The notes below the pieces were generated by a model that had not been told where the DNA came from, did no database searches, and saw nothing but the letters and a program-made list of their open reading frames with translations. The position numbers and the translations under genes were made by a program. Positions 10,954 through 22,334 of a stretch of DNA of 64,000 bases are shown piece after piece; the first letter of the stretch is position 1, and the number at the start of each line of letters is the position of its first letter. The stretch covers positions 69,902,319-69,966,318 of the forward strand of contig CM060686.1 in the NCBI GenBank assembly GCA_030686995.1, written 5' to 3'. Origin of the DNA: Artemisia argyi. Lineage: Eukaryota > Streptophyta > Magnoliopsida > Asterales > Asteraceae.

Positions 10954-11544
10954 GTTTTAATTTTGGGGAAGAAATTGTTTTGCCCTAATTATAATTTTGC
11001 CCTAATATTAATTTTGGGGATGAAACGTTTAAAGTATATAAATACATTAATTTCAAAACCACCCTTCAAATTCTATAAAAGTTTTAAAATTTTTTTAGTT
11101 TAAGTTAACGGAATATTTAGCGGGGTGTTAGAAAAAAACCCAAATCCGCCAAAAAAAAAAGTTGAATACCTTTTTATGCAAGAAAAAAAGTTGGATACCT
11201 TGATTGGAAATGGACCCTAACTTTGATGCCTTTTTGTGCCATTTGCCCTTTTTTTTTAGTCTAGCAATTCTCTTGTTTAAAAAGGTAAATGAATGAAGTT
11301 ACCTTGTTTAGATACAGGTCAAGCCGCTAAATCGGTTGGCTTCAAGAGTTCGAGTGGGTTTGAAAATTAAGTGAGTAGTAGTAGTAAGTTGTAGCAGTGA
11401 GCAGTAGGTGTAAGTAATAGTTGTGAGTATTTTTTATAAAAATGTTTGGTAACATAGTCGTAGTAATTATAATGTGTAAAATAGTTTTTAAATGTTCAAC
11501 GCTACTAAATGCTACTTCATGAAGCATGGCAAAAGGAGCACCGG

Positions 11545-11680
11545 ATTAAAAAAGGAAAAGAAATGTGTACACGCAAACAAGAAGAAGAAAAATTGAAAAG
11601 AGGGATTTTGGTAATGACGTGGCGTTGGTGCCAAATGGAGTTCGGACCTGGATGACGACTCGTCAATACAATCCGATTTA
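11545..11680 (+). repeat. Duplicate of the CAMTA promoter-proximal block
   Basis: This block repeats 9360-9500 in the same orientation. Shared words include ATTAAAAAAGGAAAAG, GACGTGGCGTTGGTGCCA and GGAGTTCGGA, with scattered substitutions and small gaps. MULE 1 (9637-11248) lies between the two copies. The TGACGTGG bZIP-type motif is kept in both. Confidence 0.85.
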
Positions 11681-12800
11681 CACAATCGGGTGGTGACAAG
11701 TTAACGTGTAATTAATAAACATAAATTTTCTTATTTAATTAAAAAATACATATTGAATACAGTAAATTGATAAATTACTGGAATATATTTGAACATAATT
11801 TTCATTTTTTTCTATTAACACATTCAGTGGGCATATATTAGCAAATAGTGAAAAATTTAAGATCGGATCGGCAAAAGCTCATAACGAGTTCAAACTCAAG
11901 CGTCATCCTAGTAGAGACTTAATAATTGAGCTTTGTTTACTACATTTTTTTAATCGAGTATTATTCTTTTGATTGTTTTAAACTATTTGTCTGATCACTG
12001 CTTATATATTGAAATTTGAGCGCGTGACATTTTCTTAGACTATTAAAAAATTGTGAGTAGGATGGCCCGAAACTCTGTAAGGGACTGAAAAATATAACAT
12101 ATCTGTGTATGAAGGTGTTGAAGGGTAACAACATGATATAGTTATAAAATTAATCACGCTTAACTATAAATTTAATGGCGTTTAACTACAAAATTAATCT
12201 TTGGTGGTGGATGTGGTTTGCCAGTTCGGTGTAGAGTTGATGTTGGTATGATTTGATGGTCGCATGTTGTCAACGATGAGATGTGCAAGAAGACTTGACT
12301 ACAACAAGTTCAGATCATTGTTCCACTAGGCTAATGAAAACAAAAACAAAAAATGCGTCTAGAAACTCTTGTAAAAATGTGTTGAATGGTAGTTGAGGCC
12401 CTCTATTTATATTATTTTTAGGGTTTTATACCGACTCGTTAAGTATAATATATACTCATCAAGTCCCATGTCTATCTTATACGGAGTTGAGCCGGACCAG
12501 CTCATTTTGACTCCAATACATGTAAATGCTTTTTTCTAATTTTGTAACCAAGTGAATCTGGAATCTTCATAATCCCATTATGTTGTGGCATTTTTAGTTT
12601 AGAGATTTTCCGGCATCCATCAAAACTTAGTTTGTGTGAGTGAGTTATGGCTACAATAGTAAAGACTCGTTATATTACCAAGTTTTAAAAATTTATCTAT
12701 TTTTTTTATTATTATTAACATTTATTTTTTATTCATCGTTTTTTTGAGAAATAAAGAAAACACAGAGTTTTAAGTAAAGTGTGAGATTTGAAAAAATGTT
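11681..12800. other. Spacer without recognisable genes
   Basis: AT-rich sequence with no supported ORF, terminal repeat or RNA gene on either strand. Confidence 0.5.
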
Positions 12801-13660
12801 TGTTGGTGAAAATGATGACATATATCTCCTTAATGTTTTAATGATAATAAATATATATTAGAAAACACTTAAAATCGTTAGTGATAGCTTAAAGCCGAAA
12901 ATACACGAATCAGGTCTGGCACGCCATGTTGACGCACTGATGCACGACAAGCATGCCATGCTATGTCTGTGTATGCTCGGTTTTTCAAAGTCGGCTTTTC
13001 TCTTACCCGACAAAGCTTGATCTTTCAATACAGGTTCATACATGATATTTAAGATGTTATATTATCTTACAACAATATTCGAACTTAGAAAGATGACCAA
13101 AATATCCCATCTGATTCTAAAAAATGCAAACTCGAGCATTTTAGAAAACCCGAACTCAAAGCCCATTAGCCAACTCTAAATGTTTTATCAAACATGGAGA
13201 TTCATGTTTCACGAAACCGTAAAATAAAAACATACAAATGGCCATTTCTTTACGTCTATCTTAACTAATCACGTAACAGGTCTACTCTCTTATTGAGCAA
13301 ACAAGTTCATGCCACTCTGCTTAAATGCACTTTCCTCCTATGGGTTAATGTTTTACTTAACAAGCAAGGCATTTAACTTAATTACATCAGTATGATTAGT
13401 TAACTTGACTAATTGTGACTTAACAAAGATTATAACATTTGGAATTTGAATTTGGAGTGAGAATCTCATTTGCATATTTTACCCAAGCCTTGGTTAACAC
13501 TCAAAGATCTTGCTATTATCCATATCTTGCTCCTCACTTAAAGTAACTTCTCTCTCATACACTCACCTTCTATTGATTCAAGCCACATTCATCCTACATC
13601 ACATTTGATTTTGAATTTGAAATTTGAATTTCAAATTATATTTCAAGGCTTTGTCCAATA
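12801..13660 (+). repeat. Old copia-type LTR relic (5' portion)
   Basis: From TGTTGGTGAAAATGATGACA the sequence follows the order of the intact copia LTR that starts at 13751. Shared features are the TGTTTTAATGATRA motif, a GACGC-rich patch near 12930 (CCATGTTGACGCACTGATG), GGCTTTTCTCTTACCCGACA, CTTTCAATACAGGT, and the TCTACTCTCTTATTG segment. It is much more diverged than the two LTRs of the nested element are from each other. The 3' half is missing here; a candidate lies at 51010-51894. Confidence 0.7.
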
Positions 13661-13750
13661 CTTGGGCACCACTCAATGATAAACCCTTTGTCCAGTGGAA
13701 GAACTTGAAAATATTTCGCATAGTCGTATAAGAGAAAAATATAAACACGT

Positions 13751-16102
13751 TGTTGAGGCAACATGATCAAGATCTCTTCATGTTTTAATGATGAAAAATA
13801 AACCATCGAAACACATAAAATAACAAACGTTAGCTCAAAATCGCCGGAACCCATATCTGCTCCTGGCGCGCTGCCCGCGCGTCAACGCGCGGGTGACGCG
13901 CCAGGACACTGTATAATTCCGGGCGAATGTCGGCTTTCCCCTTACCCGACAAATGTGGATCTTTCAATACAGGTATGAATATGTTGTGTGCCTAATTGAG
14001 AACACTCTAAACGAGTTTTGAGACTTGAGAGATCCTACTTTTAAAACACTCATTCACGGGAAAATGCAAACTCATGTTTTCTAACTATCGCCTCTAGCCA
14101 AGGCTTTTCTAAACTTAGGGAGCTTATATATTTCACGTAACATCGTGTTAAAGCATCCATATGCTCATATCCCGTGCTTACGTCTTCTCTAATTACGTAA
14201 CGGGTTTACTCCCTTATTGGTCAAAGTAAGTCAAAGGTCACTTTGCGTAAACGCATCCTTTCCCACTTGGGTTATGCTTTCCATCAAGGCAAAGCACTTA
14301 ACTTGTTTGCACCAAGGTATTAGTTGAGAACGTCGAGTCGTGGAAAGTCACGAGATATGAACCTATCGATTCTCGACGTTGTGTTACTTGAACTTATAAG
14401 TAACCTATGAATTTCTCAACTTATAATCTTAGTTGTCTAAACCTTTTCTTCTAAATGACAATTAGATTACCTCTTAATCTTCTCTTAATCTCATTTCTAC
14501 AAAAGACAAATCCAATCATATCCAAATCATATATTCTCTTACACAATCTCTTACACTCTTACATATTCCCTTACACACTCTACATCTCAACCATCCATTC
14601 CTTACAACACATCTCAACTCTTTATTTCATCACATGGGATTTAATTTGAATTTAAAATGTGGCTCCATTGATCCTAACCATTCAATTCAAACTAGAACAC
14701 ATCTCAACCATCCATTCACTCTCCTCTCTATACCATCACATGTGTTTAATCCAAGCCATCTATTTCAAACCAAAACCATCTCAACCATTGATTCACCCTT
14801 TCCCCCCAAGCAAAGCATATTCCTTTGGAATATCCCTCCTTAACCCAACTCTCTACATCTCAACTTTCCATTTCAAATAAACACATCTCAACCCTTCATT
14901 TCTCTCACATGCCAAATAATTTGAAAACCAAAGGAGGCTCCCTTTGATCCTAGCCATCCAATTCAAACCTTCTCATCTCAACCCTCCATCTCATTCTTTC
15001 CCCCCAAGCAATGGAATATACCTTGGCATATTCTTTCTCTCTTTTCTATGCCATGTGAGGAATAACACTTTTACCCCTTCTAAATTACCCTATTTACACT
15101 TTCTACCTTTGGTATTTGGTTTTCTTATAAACACTTCACAAAACATTTTTTAATTGGCTTTTTGAGTTGGTAAACCTTAGAATGATTAATGTTAAGGTCA
15201 GTGTGAAGTACAATTGGGGGTTTAGCAAGGATAGGTATTTATAAGATTCAAACACCCAACACTTGGGAAAAGTTTACAGAAGCCTAGCGCGCTGACGCGC
15301 GGGTGACGCGCCGGCCTCGGTAAAATTTCCCAAGTTTGGGTTCTTGGCCTATAAATACCACCCTTGCCTCTTGTATTCCTCACCCCTTGCCATTATTCGT
15401 TCTCTCTATATTCTTTCTCTCTAAACACTCTCAAATCTCTCTATCTCTAATCTTGTGTTCTTGATTATCACATTAACATCTTTAAAAGAACACATCTCCT
15501 TGCAAGGGAAGAATCACAAGAACCTAATCCACTCTTGTGATTGTGTCGAGGGTCTTCTTATCTATACCCTTTCTACTAGAATCGAGTCACTAAGTTAGGT
15601 TAGGGCTTGGTTCAAAGAACTTATATTCATTCAATTGGTTGTAAGGGAAGTCTTGTGTCTTGGTGACCAAGCCTAGATCATTGGGGTTTGATACTTCCGG
15701 TGGGAAGTCTTGGTAGTGATCTTTGTGATCCTTAGGTGAAGTCGAATCGCGAGATTCTTTTGGGTGGTTTCCGAGGGCGGAATACCGTGGGAGTAACTCC
15801 TTCTTTGCAAGCATCGATATTGGTGAATATCGGTGGAGTGAATTGTAACGGTTTGTAGTCCACCGAAAGGATTATACTAGTGAATAGTATCGGAGTCGCG
15901 GATTCGCAACTGGACGTACGGATGGTATAAACCCCCATCCCGAACCAATATATATCGTTGTGTCTTTACTTGCTTTATATACTTTGGTTGTGTTAGTGGT
16001 TGTTGGATTATTGTACAACCACTTGGTGTTCTCTTTGGCTTAAAGTTTTTAACCATCTAAAGAGTCAAAGAAACCGTATTCACCCCCCTCTACGGTTCTA
16101 AA
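13751..16102 (+). repeat. Copia element 5' LTR (2352 bp)
   Basis: Starts TGTTGAGGCAACATGATC. It ends just before the primer-binding site, where the expected terminal CA has become AA (the 3' LTR ends CTACA at 43602). A strongly GC-rich palindromic patch lies at ~13864-13908 (repeated GCGCG and GACGCG words) in an otherwise AT-rich LTR, with a second at ~15284-15318. Several percent divergence from the 3' LTR is visible by eye, so the insertion is not recent. Confidence 0.93.
15284..15357 (+). promoter_or_regulatory. Copia LTR core promoter: CpG patch and TATA box
   Basis: A CG-rich patch (CGCGCTGACGCGCGGGTGAC, ~15288-15307) is followed by TATAAATA at 15350-15357. Transcription would start about 30 bp downstream, in the pyrimidine-rich CCTCTTGTATTCCTCACCCC stretch. 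The same arrangement is in the 3' LTR (GC patch ~42779-42816, TATA ~42856). Confidence 0.75.
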
Positions 16103-16104
16103 AT

Positions 16105-16116
16105 TGGTATCAGAGC
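16105..16116 (+). other. Primer-binding site (initiator tRNA-Met type)
   Basis: TGGTATCAGAGC directly follows the 5' LTR after a 2-base gap. It matches the usual tRNA-iMet primer site of plant copia elements. Confidence 0.92.
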
Positions 16117-16234
16117 AGAATACTCAAGTTTTTGAGCGTTAAAGCCTTCCCGATAAGTCATTTTAAGTCAAAAACTTCTTTCCCAAAAATCTAAAATCCT
16201 AACTAAGATTTTTGGTAAAGTAGAGTATAGATCC

Positions 16235-18241
16235 ATGGCTCAAGAGAACTATATAGAGGGATGTTCTATGCAAAGACCACCTTTGCTAGAAACCGATGGG
16301 TTTGGTTTTTGGAAAACCCGGTTTGAGACCTATGTTAGGTCCAAGGACCTTGACTTGTGGGAGGTCATTCAAAATGGAGACTTTGTTTTCATGATGCTTG
16401 ATCCGGAAACCAAGTTAATGGTTGAGAAGCCATATTCGAAACTCAAAGAATATGAGAAGAAGAAGATTGTCAAGAATCAAGAGGCTAAGATGATGATCTA
16501 CAATGCTCTACCTCGAAGGGAGTTCGAGAGAGTCCATATATGCAAAACCGCATAAGAAATTTGGCATTCTCTCATCATCACTCATCAAGGCAATTCACAA
16601 GTTAAGGAGTGCAAGATTGACTTACTCATTCAACAATATGAGAAGTTTGTAATCTTGGAAGAAGAAACCATTGACAATGGTTATACACGGTTCAATACTA
16701 TTATCACAAGCCTCATGGCATTGGATCCTAGCTTTTACAACAAGAATCATGTTAGAAAATTCCTTCGTGCTCTTCCGGTGAAGTGGCGACCTAAAGTTAC
16801 GGATATTGAAGAAGCAAAGAACTTGGCAGAGCTTTCTCTAGATGAGCTTATCGGGAATCTCTAAGTTTATGAAATGATTCTTGAAAGTGACAAAGTTATG
16901 ACCAAAAACAAAAAGGAAAATGTAAAGTCTTTGGCACTTAAAGCTAAAGTCACTAAAAGTCATACAAGTGAAGTTGGTGGTAGCTTTGAAGAAAGTGATG
17001 AAGAAGAGATGAACAATGAAGAATTCAACCTCATAGCTAAGAACTTTAGAAAGTTTTTTAGAAGAGGTGGAAAGTTTCAACGAAGGAATCGGCTTGGTAA
17101 CCGTACAAATGATCGTAGAAACAAGGATGGTCAAGGCTCAAAGCGTGATGATGGATGCTTCAATTGTGGTAAAAAGGATCACTTCATTAGTGATTGTCCA
17201 AATTCTCTACATTACAAAGCGTTTTTTGGTGATTTATGGAGTGACGATGAAGATGGCAATCAAGCAAACAAGGAAGCAACATGTCTTATGGCGATTGAGT
17301 CTCATGAGGTACAACATAACACTACTACTAGCAAAACTTCTTTTGATATAAATGAATTGCAAGAGGAAAATGAGGAATTACTTAATAACTATGAGGAAGT
17401 ATTTAGAAAATTAAAACTAACTATGAAAGAAAAACGCTCTTTTCAAAAGTAACTTTCTAAAGCACTTCACAAAAATAATGAACTTGAAATTGAAATAAAG
17501 AGACTTGTCACTCTACATGAGAATGTTGAACCATGTAACGATTGTGAAAACCTCACACTTAAGGTTGTCTCTTTGAGTGAAGAAGTCTCGGAACTTCAAC
17601 AAAAGTCATTAAATGTTACAAAACTCAAAAAGAGTAGTAATGATTTGAATGAGATGTTGAATCATCAAAAAGTGTCCCAAGATAAGGAAGGTCTTGGACT
17701 TGAAAATAACGAGAAAACCACTTCCAAAAGTATAGCTAAACCTCTAAATTTTGAGAAAGTAAACGGAAGTAAAACTCTCAAATCCTCCAAATCTGACGCG
17801 CTGGTTGACGCGTCAATGCGCCAGAAGCGCGCCAGGATTATGAGAAAAAGAGGTGTTCAAACTAAAAGTTTTATCAAACCTATCAAAACTCAAGTTCCTC
17901 TTGCAAACACTCGACATAATCAAAGACCCATTGTATGGAGTGAAACAACAAAACCATACTACAACCCTGTTTCATACAATGGTCTTAAATATACTCACGC
18001 TAGAATTGAACAAAGACCTCTCTTACCTACCCTAAACATGAGACCATATTCTTTAGATCAAAGACATGTAAGACCCAACTTTCAAAACAAAACATATTTT
18101 CAAAACAATTCGTGGTCTACCCTTTCAAAATATGGAATCGAACAATTGTATTTATTCCTTCAAGACCCAAGAGTTTTCAACTTGGGCTTTTTATGTGCTA
18201 ACCATGTCGGACCCAAGAAACAATGGGTACCAAAAGTTTGA
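16235..18241 (+). pseudogene. Copia gag (decayed by in-frame nonsense codons)
   Basis: ATG at 16235 opens a gag typical of Sireviruses. The N-terminal UBN2-like capsid region includes FGFWKTRFETYVRSKDLDLW. A basic segment and an intact CCHC zinc knuckle follow (CFNCGKKDHFISDC, ~17158-17200), then a long coiled-coil-rich tail. All later segments stay in the same frame but are interrupted by stops at 16553-16555, 16862-16864, 17450-17452 and 18239-18241, at least two plausibly from Lys codons. At ~17796-17838 the coding DNA contains a GACGCG/GCGCC-rich patch resembling the LTR CpG patches. No frameshift is needed. Confidence 0.85.
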
Positions 18242-18305
18242 GATGCACTTCAAATGTTAGGTATGCTTTAAGGAGAAGACACTTTCAAGATCTCAACCTA
18301 GTAAG

Positions 18306-19397
18306 GATGTTGACTGTAAGCATACCATACTTGAAATCATCTTTAAGGAAAAGGATACAAAACTAGGTAATCTGTCTTGCAACCTCCATATAAATCTTGC
18401 ATCCATTGTAGATAATTCCAATCTTTGGCATAGGAGATTAGGTCATGCTAACATGCGGTTAATTCACAACATTGCATCTAAGGAATTAGTTAGGAAATTA
18501 CCTAAAGAAAAATTTGATAATCATTTTTGTGATGCATGTGAAGTAGGTAAGCAAGTCCATGCAAGTCATAAGCTTATAAACATGATTCCTATATCAAGAG
18601 TTTTAGAACTATTACATATGGACTTGTTTGGTCCATCCGCTATTCAAAGCTATGGAGGAGACTTCTACACTTTGGTAATAGTAGATGACTACTCAAGATT
18701 CACTTGGATGCTATTTCTAAAAACTAAAAATGAAACATTTAATAAATTCAAAGTCTTAGGGAAAAATTTGCAAAACCTACTTGGATGTTCAATTGTCTCA
18801 ATTCGAACGAATCATGGTAGAGAATTTGATAATGAAATTAAATTTGGAGTCTTTTGTGATAAACATGGAATATCTCATAACTTTTCGGCTCCTCGCACTC
18901 CTCAATCTAATGGGGTAGTTGAAAGGAAGAACCGGACGTTACAAGAGATGAGTCGCACTATGTTAAATGAACAATCCATACCTCAAAAGTTTTGGTGTCA
19001 TGCCGTACAAACCGCATCTTACATACTTAATAGGGTCTTGATTAGAAAAATCATTAATAAAACACCTTATGAGATTCTTAGAGGTAAAATACCATCCCTA
19101 GAATACTTTAGAGTTTTTGGTTGTAAATGCTTGATCTCTAACTCATTAGAGAACTCTAACAATACTAGTAATTACAATGGGATCTTTCTATGCTATTCAC
19201 TAACATCAAAGGCTTACATTGTGCTTAACAAGGAAACTTTAAAAGTTGAAGAATCGTATAATGTAACCTTTGACGAAACTCCCCCAAAATCTAGAACATT
19301 GCCTTTACTTGATGATGACATCATAGAAGAAGATGCATGTCAAAATAAGATAGAATTGTTTAATAATGATCTAGAGGAAATACTACCTAGAGTGTAA
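18306..19397 (+). pseudogene. Copia integrase (catalytic Asp lost, protease region missing upstream)
   Basis: The pre-integrase zinc-binding region is visible (LWHRRLGHANM, then CDACEVGK), followed by the integrase core. The first catalytic Asp is in HMDLFGP and the Glu in GVVERKNRTLQEM. The second catalytic Asp, normally in an S-D-x-G-x-E-F motif, reads RTNHGREF, that is Asp to Asn. A stop lies at 19395-19397 in an otherwise open frame. Between the end of gag (18241) and here only about 65 bp remain, where a whole aspartic-protease domain is expected; no D-S-G motif is present. Confidence 0.85.
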
Positions 19398-21065
19398 AAT
19401 ATTAAGGAAGTTAGAGATCACCCTATAGATCAAGTCATAGGAGAATTAGATGAAAGAACCCTTAGGTCACATGCCCAAGACAAAAGCAATGACTTTGCAT
19501 TTGTATCAACCATAGAACCTAAGAATATTAAGGAGGCCATAAAAGATGAAAATTGGGTCATGGCAATGCAAGAAGAACTAGATCAATTTTTAAGAAACGA
19601 TGTATGGATTTTAGTTCCATGTCCTAGTGGTTACACTATTATAGGAACGAAGTGGGTCTTTAAAAATAAACTTGATGAAAATGGTGTAGTATGTAGGAAC
19701 AAGGCTAGGCTAGTAGCACAAGGTTATAACCAACAAGAAGGTATTGATTATGATGAAACATACGCACCCGTTGCACGATTAGAATCTATAAGAATTTTGC
19801 TTGCTTATGCTTTTAGTCATAATTTTAAACTTTTTCAAATGGATGTAAAAAGTGCATTTTTAAATGGGGTCATCGAAGAGGAAGTGTATGTTGCACAACC
19901 TCCCGGTTTTATTGATTTTCAAAAACCTAATCACATTTATAAGCTCAAAAAGGCCTTGTATGGACTTAAACAAGCTCCTAAAGCTTGGTATGATAGGTTG
20001 CAATCTTTTCTCTTGCTTAAAGAGTATAAAATGGGTATGGTAGATAATACTTTGTTCACTAAGACAAAAGGAAAACATCTTATTATTATTCAAATCTGTG
20101 TAGATGATATCATTTTTGGATCAACATGCCAATCGCTTTGCGATGAATTTGCAAACTTAATGCATAATGAATTCAAAATGAGCATGATGGGTGAACTTAG
20201 TTTCTTTCTAGGATTACAAATCAAGCAATTAAGTGATGGGATATTTTTCAATCAATCTAAGTATATTGGTGAAATGCTTAAGAAGTTTGGCTTGGAAAAT
20301 TCTAAGGCAACAAAAACCCCTATCTCTAGAAAAAGAGTTCTCACCCTAGACAAATACAACAAATCCGTTGATATTACTAAGTATAGGGGCATGATAGGAA
20401 GTTTGCTCTACCTAACGGCAAGTAGGCCTGATATAATGTTCAGTGTTTGCCTTTGCGCTAGGTTTCAAGAAAATCCTAAAATTTCCCACTTAGAGGCCGT
20501 TAAAAGAATATTTAGGTATATTAATGGAACTCAACATCTAGGTCTTTGGTATCCAAAGGATTCGGGGGTAAAAGTATTGGTTTATGCCAACTCGGATCAT
20601 GCGGGAGATATAGTTGATATGAAAAGCACTAGTGGAATATGCACATTTGTAGGTGCTTGTTTAACATCATGGTTCTCTAAAAAACAAACTTCCTTCGCCA
20701 ACTCCATAACGGAATCCGACTACGTTGCGGCCGGAAGGGCTTGCCAACAAGCGTTATGGATGAAGCAAGCGTTTGTTGATTATGACGTCATGTTAAATGA
20801 AGTGCCTATACTATGTGACGATACGTGTTCTATCAATCTAAATTCAAGCCCAATTGATTACCCTCGCACGAAATACATTGAAATTAGACATAACTTTCTA
20901 AAAGACAACATCACTAAGAACCATATCACCATAGAGAAAATTCCTTGTGATGACAACATCTCTAAGATCCTAGCAAAACCCTTAGATAAAGATCAATTCA
21001 ACTATTTAAGATTAGGATTAGGAATGAGATTACTAGAAGATGATGAGGATGTAAATGGTAAATAG
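19398..21065 (+). pseudogene. Copia reverse transcriptase and RNase H
   Basis: In frame with the integrase across the stop at 19395-19397, and open for more than 500 codons. Reverse transcriptase motifs are clear: WVFKNKLDENG, KARLVAQGYNQQEGIDYDET, QMDVKSAFLNG, LKKALYGLKQAPKAWY. The catalytic Y-V-D-D reads CVDD (IQICVDDIIFGS). The RNase H region follows, but its first acidic residue is altered (YANSDHAGD where Asp is usual) and the TESDYVAAG block has Asp for Glu. Late segments PRTKYIEIRHNFL and LAKPLDKDQF match the copia C-terminus. It is translationally intact but catalytically doubtful. Confidence 0.88.
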
Positions 21066-21282
21066 GAAATAGTAGAAGAATCTTAAGTACAAATCTTTAA
21101 TAAATGATCCACCAAACCATACTTGTCACAAATAACCATACAACCTTTTATATTAACCTTTGGATATTAACCTTACAACCTTCCCTTCACATCTTCATCC
21201 TCTTTAAAATCTCCAAAGATTTTTCATAAAACACATAACATCCTCCACTATACTTTAGAAAATAACTCTCACAATAGGAATC

Positions 21283-21705
21283 ATGTCTCTTTCGAAAGGG
21301 TCCGTTAACAATAATCAAGGAAATCAAAACTCGGAGAGCTCTAAGAGATTGAAAAGGTCATTCATGGATATGATGAAAAAGGAAGGTGATGATAGGATTA
21401 AGTTTGAGTATTAGTTAAGGACATTTGCGGAAAGTGAAGTGTGGGACTTAATTAAAGAACCATTAAGTCCAAGGTTATGTGAAGATGAGTACTCCATTTG
21501 TTGTGAAAACACCGCACACATGGTCAATGCTCTCAAAGAATCAAGGATTGAGTTTAGGGTGATGCTCTTATCCATCCATGAAGGAATCATGGAATTGCTA
21601 GCCACTATGTCCAAGATGAATAGGAAGTTGGAAGATGATAAGGTGAAAGGGAAAGGGAAGATGGTGAAAGAAGAGTTCAACCTAGGCACAAACCTAGGAA
21701 TCTAG
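21283..21705 (+). pseudogene. Short ORF downstream of copia pol
   Basis: ATG at 21283 opens a frame of about 140 codons with one in-frame stop (TAG 21412-21414). It encodes a Ser/Asn-rich start, a basic patch and a helical, charged C-terminal half. It lies between pol and the polypurine tracts, where Sirevirus-type elements often carry an extra, sometimes envelope-like, ORF. No transmembrane segment is visible, so I do not call it an envelope gene. Confidence 0.45.
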
Positions 21706-22334
21706 ACATCACACTTTTATGTTGCCATCAAGTACTAGTATAGTGCTTTTAGATAAAGTACTAGGATAGTTCATGTATAATAAAATGTGTAGCGTATTTT
21801 GTTCATGTATGCTTGGAATGAAATGCAATCTTTTGGAACTTATATAATTTGTTATATTATTGTGAACTAACCCATGTTGCAAGAATCCAAATGGTCACCT
21901 AACCCATTTTTGGAACTTTCACATGTGAGGATTTCTTGTTTGTTGCATGTTGTGATTTCTATGTGTAGCTAGGCCACCGCAAAGCTGAGGCTCTTGACCC
22001 ATGGATCCCCACCTTGAAACATGGAGGAGCAACGATCTAGGGGGAGCTATGTTCAAGCGGGAGCACGCTCGGGTGCACATACAAGCTAGCTCATTTATCC
22101 CAGAGGCCCAAGTTCGAAACCTGGCTTGATTGGTAGTCCCACCTTTTTTATTCGACAAAAGGGGGAGAAATAAAGCAAGAACGTGAAGACCATTCAAGAA
22201 TTGTTAAAGGCTTCACCAAATTACAAGGCGAAGGTCAAGACGCAAGCTACACCAAAGGCACGCTTTGTCTTCGCTAAGTTTTGTAATTTTATTTGCTTTC
22301 GGTTTTTATTTGTCATCATCAAAAAGGGGGAGAT
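21706..22334 (+). other. Copia 3' non-coding region with repeated polypurine tracts
   Basis: No ORF. Three GGGGGAG purine tracts occur: about 22040-22047 (TAGGGGGAG), 22155-22168 (AAAAGGGGGAGAAA), and 22322-22334 (AAAAAGGGGGAGA) immediately before the 3' LTR. Multiple polypurine tracts are a known Sirevirus feature. A GTTCGAAACC word near 22114 resembles a Pol III box B, but no tRNA or SINE structure is convincing. Confidence 0.7.

Larger units (their letters stand above)
9637..11248. mobile_element. Mutator-like element 1 (MULE 1, non-autonomous, 1.6 kb)
   Basis: Terminal inverted repeats of roughly 130 bp: the left end from 9638 reads GGCAAATGGCACAAAAAGGC, and the right end (to 11248) is its reverse complement with few differences. 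Nine or ten T flank each side (9628-9637 and 11249-11257), consistent with a 9-bp target duplication, though a T-rich site makes this less decisive. Inside are a truncated PB1-type transposase start (+) and an intact two-exon GRF zinc-finger gene (-), whose 3' end overlaps the end of the PB1 frame. The catalytic transposase domain is missing, so it would need an enzyme supplied elsewhere. Confidence 0.85.

Noticed and set aside
14455..15153. Overlapping 60-80 codon ORFs in the copia LTR, repeated at 23046-23754
   Set aside because: They are in the non-coding LTR, occur in several frames at once, and reflect CAT/TCA-rich composition.
22036..22135. tRNA gene or SINE in the copia 3' region (GTTCGAAACC box B-like word)
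   Set aside because: There is no matching box A at the right distance and no cloverleaf; it lies in conserved copia 3' sequence.
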